From: Astropecten irregularis | Lineage: Eukaryota; Echinodermata; Asteroidea; Paxillosida; Astropectinidae | Direction of reading: 5' to 3' | DNA: 64,000 bases | Assembly: GCA_963971285.1 (NCBI GenBank) | Contig: OZ020254.1 | Span: forward strand, 3,720,001 to 3,784,000 | Part shown: positions 58,100 to 64,000 of the stretch, piece by piece | Layout: every line of letters starts with the position of its first letter | How positions within the stretch are numbered: position 1 is the first letter of the stretch | Program-made: the position numbers and the translations under genes | The notes under the pieces: model-generated | Told to the model about the DNA's origin: nothing | The model's input: only the letters and a program-made list of their open reading frames with translations | Database searches by the model: none

Positions 58100-60410
58100 T
58101 TGAAATAAATGACATTCTGGTATATTTATTATTATCACCTTCATCACTGTCTTACATTTTTCTTAAATAATACAAAATAATAATAATAATACGACCTACT
58201 GCATTTATACCGAATAATTAAATTTTGTTGATTTTGTACTATTCATCTTAAATTTTTCTGATGGAAACTTCTTAAAACTTCAAAGGCACACTGGCTATAC
58301 TCGACCGGAATACATGCTGGTTATAAAATAGAAATGACATTAAATAGAAAGTTACAAATTCAGCTATCAATTATCAAAAGTTTCATTTCGATGCGGATTA
58401 TTCCTTCTCAAAAATTTAAAAAAGGAACTGAAAAATAAAAGTTCAAAATGCACAATGCATGCAAGAAATAGTAAAAAAACAATCAACACTGCTGAAAGTT
58501 TTTCATAAACCAGACAAAATGTAATTAAAATTTCCTCTTTTTTTTTACATTTACTACAAAATGCTTCTTTAAATCTTCCTTCCTTGAACATATTTACAAC
58601 AGGTCAAAATGTCCTGATTAAAGGTAGGTGGTTCATTGTTATCAATTGCTGTAAAACACAGGTAAGAAAAATCTCAAGAAATCGAATATAAAATACAGAC
58701 ATTCTCAGATTATTATCATGATTAAAATCGTCAAAGACATTCTGGTTTGGAATTTTAGATTAATAATATTGAGGTAAATAAAAATCGTTCCTTTTTACTC
58801 ATCATTTTAGAATTTTACATCATATCATTACATCTCAAATAAAAAAAAAAATTCCCCGAAATTTATTAATACTTTGACTTTGAATTTTATTATTAATTTC
58901 AGAAGTAAGACTTTAGACTGATTGTGAATCTGATTTAGATACATAAGCAACATAGGCAAAACAGTGTGTAACAAAAACAAAGGAATTTGCCTTTTTAAAG
59001 AAGAGTCCCTTCAATTTTTCCAGGAATTCTTCAAATTCAGTTTCTCTTCCTTAATATCGGAGAGATTTAACCAATACTCCGTCATTCTTCTCTTCTCAGT
59101 TTTTGATTGTTTACATTTCAAACAAGATTTAGTACAATGGCAGAAATCAATTAAAAAAAACAAAGGCCATTTTGTCTTCCACCCTTTTTAAAAAAAATGC
59201 ATGTTTTCGCAAGTCTGAATCCTTCAACACTGACATATTTTGCTGACACACTTATCAATAAATGACTCACAATGGAGCTATTTCATTTCCAGTCTACAAA
59301 ACTTACATATCAAACACTGCCCCAACCACACAACTGAAGTGGACTTTTGTTGAACAAAACCAACCAAGCAATTAACCAGCTCCATCTCTCAAAAAAGTCC
59401 CTTCACTTTTCAAGGTGCCAGCAGAAAATAAATATTTCCTCAGCCTGTTGTCACCTAGTGCTGTTTCCAACCATCAAAATGCATTCCCACTTGGATTTGT
59501 CTAAACCATAAAAGATATAAAAAATTTCTAACTAAAGCAGCCACTGTGCCATTTTTCACTTTTATAAAAAGGCACAAACTGCACAACTTGGCAAGAAAAG
59601 CATAGCACAAAATAATAAAATTATCTTAACTTTTTTCTAAGATACAAAATATGACTGAAATTAAACCTCTCTTGATCAAATTCTTGAGATGGATGATTCA
59701 AGAATATATTAAATTAATATTATTAATGTATTTATTGTACAAAAGAATGGAGAGAAATCATGCCTGTAAATGTACTGGAAAACCAGTCGAGCCATTGATG
59801 TCAATTCTGTCTACATTAAACTAGGTCAGATAGACTACAAATGAATGCCCTTAGAATGAAAAATAATAACCTTTTACAAATTTATCAAAGGAAACTGCTC
59901 GCATACTCATCATTTTTGTTGACCAACTACATTTTGGTAAAATTCCAAGCCATGAATTTCGGCAAGGAGTCTGAGAAGTGAGAATCAAGTTAAATCATTT
60001 ATAACATTGCCTTAAAATAAAATGACGTCATGATTTTTCTTGCGCAATAATAAATACCACCTATTTGAAATATATCAAATTCAGATTTTACTTGCCACAT
60101 GAAATAAGATTCGAAGTCGAAAAACCTAATATTAAATCGGTGTTTTGGGAAATATTTCAAAAAAAATATTTTCAAATGTTCTATTCGTTGCAAAATCGGG
60201 CAATCTTTCCCACAGTAATGATTTTTTTTTTTTAAAGGCAGTCACTCTTCTGTGCCTTTTCAAGAATAATTTCTGATTCTGAATAATTTAAGATCTGGTT
60301 TATTTGTGCCCTGCACATTTAAAAAATAAAACAATGAATTAACACATTTTGTTTTTATTGTCTGTATGCAGTTGTCTTGGCTGACTGCATGCAATCTGAC
60401 GCTATCATGA
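58100..60410 (-). other. Probable nanos 3' UTR
   Basis: About 2.3 kb of very AT-rich sequence follows the nanos stop codon on the minus strand and has no coding frame. One UGUAAAUA (plus-strand TATTTACA at 58591-58598) matches the Pumilio binding consensus. The 3' end is not fixed, because AATAAA-like signals are frequent in such AT-rich DNA. Confidence 0.4.
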
Positions 60411-62569
60411 TTACATAAACAGTTCGTTGATCGTAGTGGTCTGGCTTGACTGTGTGACGGTACGTTTACGTCCCGTTGATGTGCGGGCCGTCTTCAGTGG
60501 GGCAGGGGGCACCTCTCCCTTGGTGGTGGGGCAATACTTGATGGTATGCGAATAGTCACCGTTCTGCCCACACAGAGGGCACGTGTAGGCCCTCAGAATA
60601 GGGCAGGTGATTTTCCCCGACTCGCTCTTCAGAACGTGGGAGGCAAAGACCATCTCACTCTCGCCGTTGTTCTTGCAAAACACGCACCAAGTGGGGGCGC
60701 ATCTGGTGTGGGCTTTGCTGCTGACGATGCCGCGACCCCGACTGCGCCGTTCATCCAGCGACTCCATGGAAAACGGCATAATGCCATAATCACGACCATT
60801 GCGATGGAAATCATTTAGGGCGTCGTCGGCTTCATCCGCTGTCATGGCAACATCCATGGAGGTCATCCGTGATACGAGCTCCGCAAGCCCCAGGTAGTCG
60901 TTAAACGGAGAATACTCTGATATCATCTGGCTGGAGCATCGACTAGGACCCCACACACTGGGGCGTCTCTCCTACACAAAAAAAAAGACAAAAGAAATGC
61001 GATTTAGTTTCTTCTCTATGGTATATGAAACACATTTTGTACCAGAACTTCACCAATCGTGTACATGTAATCCAACATTCTGACTCAATTGTCTAAATGT
61101 ATTCAAATTTCAAAAGATATCATGAAATCCACAGGTAAGACTTGAATACAAGCAAATGGTCAATAGTTCTGATTTTGCATGCAAGTTTATCCGACTAATA
61201 TTTTAGGAAATCCTAGCCACTAGGCGTCTAGTTGCGATGATCGTAACCCTAGGTCTGACATAGAGTTACAATCAAACCCTAGGTCTGACATTGGGACTGG
61301 GACCTACATTGGGACTGGGACTCGCAACTACTAGGCCCCCAAAATTATGTTTAACGATAAACGCTTTGAATTCCAGATGTACAAAGAAAGAATGCAAACT
61401 CTAAAGCATGCATATAAATCTGAAGTAAACTTTGAGATTCTGACAAAAATCGGATTCTCATAGCAAAACAGTTCTATATAATTAGGCGTGAAAAATGGTA
61501 ACAAAATTCACAAAAAGTTTGAGATCCCATATTGGAATGCAAGTGGGTAGGGATGGAAGGGGGATACTGTTGTCAGTCCTTTTAATGTTGGCAAGGTGAG
61601 TTTTTGGAAAGTTGGCAGGGTTTGGGGTTTTGGTCTTCAATTTTGAGGGGCACTCAATACACAGTGGCACATTGCAATGGAATGGGTTTTTATGGCGCAC
61701 ACACATTCATCAGCAGAATAGGCTGCAAAAAGGTTTTAGTGACTAATTTTCTTTGTAAAAACAACATTCAAAATTCCAGAAACTGGGTAATTCTAAGAAA
61801 AGAAGGGTTGCTTGGTTATAGAAATTAATGTGTAAATGGTGAAAAACAGTTAAAATAAATAAAACAAACCAATACTAGGCCTACTACTAGACAATTATAA
61901 AATACCAGAATACAAGTCCCAGTAACTGGGGCGCACTGAGCTCCCTTCTTTTAATTTTTGGGGTCGACGTTCCCGGTCGACTCAGCTCCCAAAATTAAAA
62001 GAAGGGAGCTCAGCTGAGTTCAACGCCCCAGTTACTGGGTCTAAGATGTCTGTGTCTCTACATCTTTAATATCAACAAACGATTTAAACAAACAATAATT
62101 GGTTGAAATATTTGTTTGAACAATCGTAAATTTGTAAATGAACAAATAATATTAATACAATTTTGTACACAGAGGGGATAACATTAACAGATTTACACAA
62201 CTCCTCGCCAAAATTGAGTTACTTTATTCCAAATTGCTACCGACATTCGGCTCTTAGTCTTATCATGTAATCCGTACATCATGTACATTAAATTTAAAGG
62301 TAAATATCATACTTTGGTTTTTATCAAAGAAATACAGATTCATGAGCAAAAATATCAAGACTGATACAGTAACATAAAAAGGGCTATTTAAACATTTAAT
62401 TATAAAACGGGCCATTTAAAAACAAAATAGAAAGTTGTGTGCAACTTGCAAGTCACAGTCGAATATTAATTGTATTTGGCAACAAGAGTCCGTCTGGAAA
62501 GGGAAATTTCCTTCATATTCCACTCACCTCCCAGTGGTTTTGCCCAGACCTCTGTGTCAAGCCGTTCAT
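60411..62569 (-). CDS. nanos: Nanos-family translational repressor, two exons
   Basis: Minus-strand coding exons are 62569-62528 (ATG, MNGLTQRSGQNHWE) and 60971-60411 (TAA), joined in phase 0 by GAG|GTGAGT and TTGTGTAG|GAG, giving 200 residues. Residues about 36-49 read SPFNDYLGLAELVS, the NOT1-interacting motif that recruits the CCR4-NOT deadenylase. The zinc finger starts CVFCKNNGESEMVFAS and keeps the exact nanos spacing: C-x2-C-x12-H-x10-C, then C-x2-C-x7-H-x4-C. Nanos works with Pumilio on mRNA 3' UTRs in primordial germ cells. The N-terminus also has an acidic stretch, and the tail after the finger is short and basic/Ser-Thr-rich. The start is the first ATG of an exon with a strong donor, and the second exon alone has no ATG ahead of the NOT1 motif region except one internal Met. 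The family call is very sure; the paralogue number is not. Confidence 0.95.
60972..62527. other. nanos intron
   Basis: This 1.56 kb GTGAGT-GTAG intron contains the fold-back element at 61915-62041 and a fragment of the TTAA-flanked MITE at 62292-62372. It also has a small tandem of CCCTAGGTCTGACAT units near 61247-61300. Frames in it are short and unconvincing. Confidence 0.7.
61915..62041. mobile_element. Fold-back element in the nanos intron
   Basis: AGTCCCAGTAACTGGGGCG and CGCCCCAGTTACTGGGT are inverted, and the arms continue through GAGCTCCCTTCTTTTAATTT to a GTCGAC-containing loop, so nearly the whole 125 bases is one hairpin. A fragment lies at about 7735-7790 in WDR1 intron 1. Confidence 0.85.
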
Positions 62570-64000
62570 TTTCGTTCCTCAATTCCTCAGGTCCCTACAA
62601 AATAATTTACGAGATTCAAAGCTGTGTTTTCTTCCACACTGTCCCTCGAGTCTTCCAGTGAGCGAAACTAACATTTTCCAGACCACGTGTAGCTGATAAA
62701 CGTAAATAACTCAGATTTAAGTGGGCGTGACTTCATCCATGGGAAATCGGTGACATAATTTTCTCTCTTATCAGCCAATCATCATTTACCACACCATTCA
62801 TTCTGCACGTTTACAGTACTACAACGCTAGTAATGCAACAACTAGAGGGAATTTGAAGTAACTCATTGAGTAAATCATGCATGAAGGAAACACCTCCTTT
62901 AGTAGTTGGATTGTGTTTTCGTCGAATTGTCATACATTACCGGAATTTAACCGCAATGAAAGTTTAAAAAGAGGGGAAAAAGAGGAATAACTGTGGTGTA
63001 CAATTCAAATTGGGTTCATTCCCAGGTGCTCGCCGCCTTAGTTAAAACAAAAATAAAATGGGTTTTGGAGTTACCAAACAGGGCCCGACGTTTCGATCCT
63101 ACCAGGATCTTTCTCAATAAAAACACTTCCTATATTTAATTTTATTGATTGTTAAAGACAATGGCATTATTATGCATTTCACTGCTTCATAAACTTTGAA
63201 AGTTCCTTCCTCCATGGTATACCCCTCTGTTTAAGTGCTGCATCCTGGCGCGGTTCTAGAGGCAGTTTTTTCCAGCATGTTTGTTTTGTTCAGTTGCATT
63301 TTTTAGGGGGTGGGCCTGCGTCTAGACACAATTAATTTCGTAGAACCGCCTCTGCCTGGCTGCATTTCATCTACAGTTGCATCTCGAAACCGGGAATTTT
63401 CAACCACAAACCAATAATGAACTTTCGTCGAAAACTCCAGACATCACACCTTTAGGCTTTACTGTGGGTTTATTCTCTTTTAGATTGAATTAGTTCACTG
63501 GTGTGTAAGAAGCAAGGCGTGAATAAATATCTTAATTTGCTCCATGTTGAGGTCAAGAGATAGCAGAATGTTACTAACTGAACGTCACCGTCACCACCGG
63601 CCGTTCGTTTGTGCCCTGCCGAAAACCGGAAACTGTGAACGCCGAAAAGTTTGTTAAAATGAAACATTGCAGATATGATAATGTCAGCAGTTCATGCAAC
63701 CATGGGTCCTTGTTTATGTCAGTGGCAGTATGTTACCTTGAACCACAACTTTATTTTACAGGGTTTGACAAGTGAGCTTGATCCCAATCTCATTCAAAAA
63801 GAAAAAATACCGGTTTGGCGGGGCGAGGAACACTTTCACACAAGGGTTCCGCGAATTAAAACACAAAGATAGCAACGAGATAGGGCTTCGTTTGTCCAAA
63901 GTTGCTGCACTGCCTCTGTTGTTTTGGGTCTGTTGATGGCCCGACCAAGAAAATAAAGGTGTTACATTTTAGGTCACCAGCAAGGGGTCAAATTTGAGCC
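62570..64000. other. Upstream flank of nanos, right edge of window
   Basis: This should hold the nanos promoter (minus strand), but I see no clear TATA or initiator. 63085-63120 carries an arm of the GAAACGTCAGGCCC palindrome family. 63247-63360 has GGCGCGGTTCTAG and AGAACCGCCTCTGCC inverted ends, a likely small transposon. The last 500 bases are somewhat more CpG-rich and might be the edge of another gene, but none is readable. Confidence 0.4.

Noticed and set aside
60411..60956. nanos starting at a GTG within exon 2
   Set aside because: The exon extends to an acceptor at 60971 and joins in phase to an ATG-bearing exon at 62528-62569 with a strong donor.
1..64000. CRISPR arrays, operons, phage or bacterial mobile islands
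   Set aside because: The window is spliced animal nuclear DNA. Repeats are transposons, not spaced direct repeats.

Overview
The window is nuclear DNA of an animal: AT-rich, gene-sparse, with spliceosomal introns and dense short inverted-repeat transposons. Four protein-coding genes can be read. The conserved families and the style of the short repeats suggest an invertebrate deuterostome, most likely an echinoderm such as a sea star. That assignment is an inference from overall character, not a species identification.

Layout from left to right. (1) 2025-4854, minus strand: a four-exon cyclin J gene (CCNJ), with its 3' flank running to the left edge and a GC-rich minisatellite in its last intron. 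(2) 7164-19728, plus strand, head-to-head with CCNJ: a complete 16-exon gene for WDR1/AIP1, the 601-residue partner of cofilin in actin filament disassembly. Its promoter carries a tight cluster of CArG (SRF-type) boxes. One of its introns is an AT-AC (U12-type) intron, and a decayed copy of part of the exon before it, including the U12 donor, sits two introns upstream. (3) 29143-39790, minus strand, convergent with WDR1: a giant poly-C2H2 zinc-finger gene of about 3200 residues, almost all of it in one 9.4 kb exon. A probable 5' UTR exon lies at 41578-41659 and a long AT-rich 3' UTR may run down to about 24.8 kb. (4) 60411-62569, minus strand: a two-exon nanos gene (200 residues) with the NOT1-interacting motif and the paired CCHC zinc fingers, followed by an AT-rich stretch that is probably its 3' UTR.

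The rest (intron interiors, 19.8-24.7 kb, 41.7-58 kb and the right end) contains no gene that can be supported. It is filled with non-autonomous DNA transposons in at least fifteen families, several nested in one another with intact target-site duplications, and with tRNA-derived repeats.

The genes share no pathway. CCNJ is a cell-cycle or germline-type cyclin, WDR1 an actin-dynamics factor, the poly-zinc-finger protein a probable nuclear DNA- or RNA-binding protein, and nanos a germline translational repressor. The most noteworthy observations are the AT-AC intron with its duplicated exon-donor fossil and the CArG cluster in front of WDR1.
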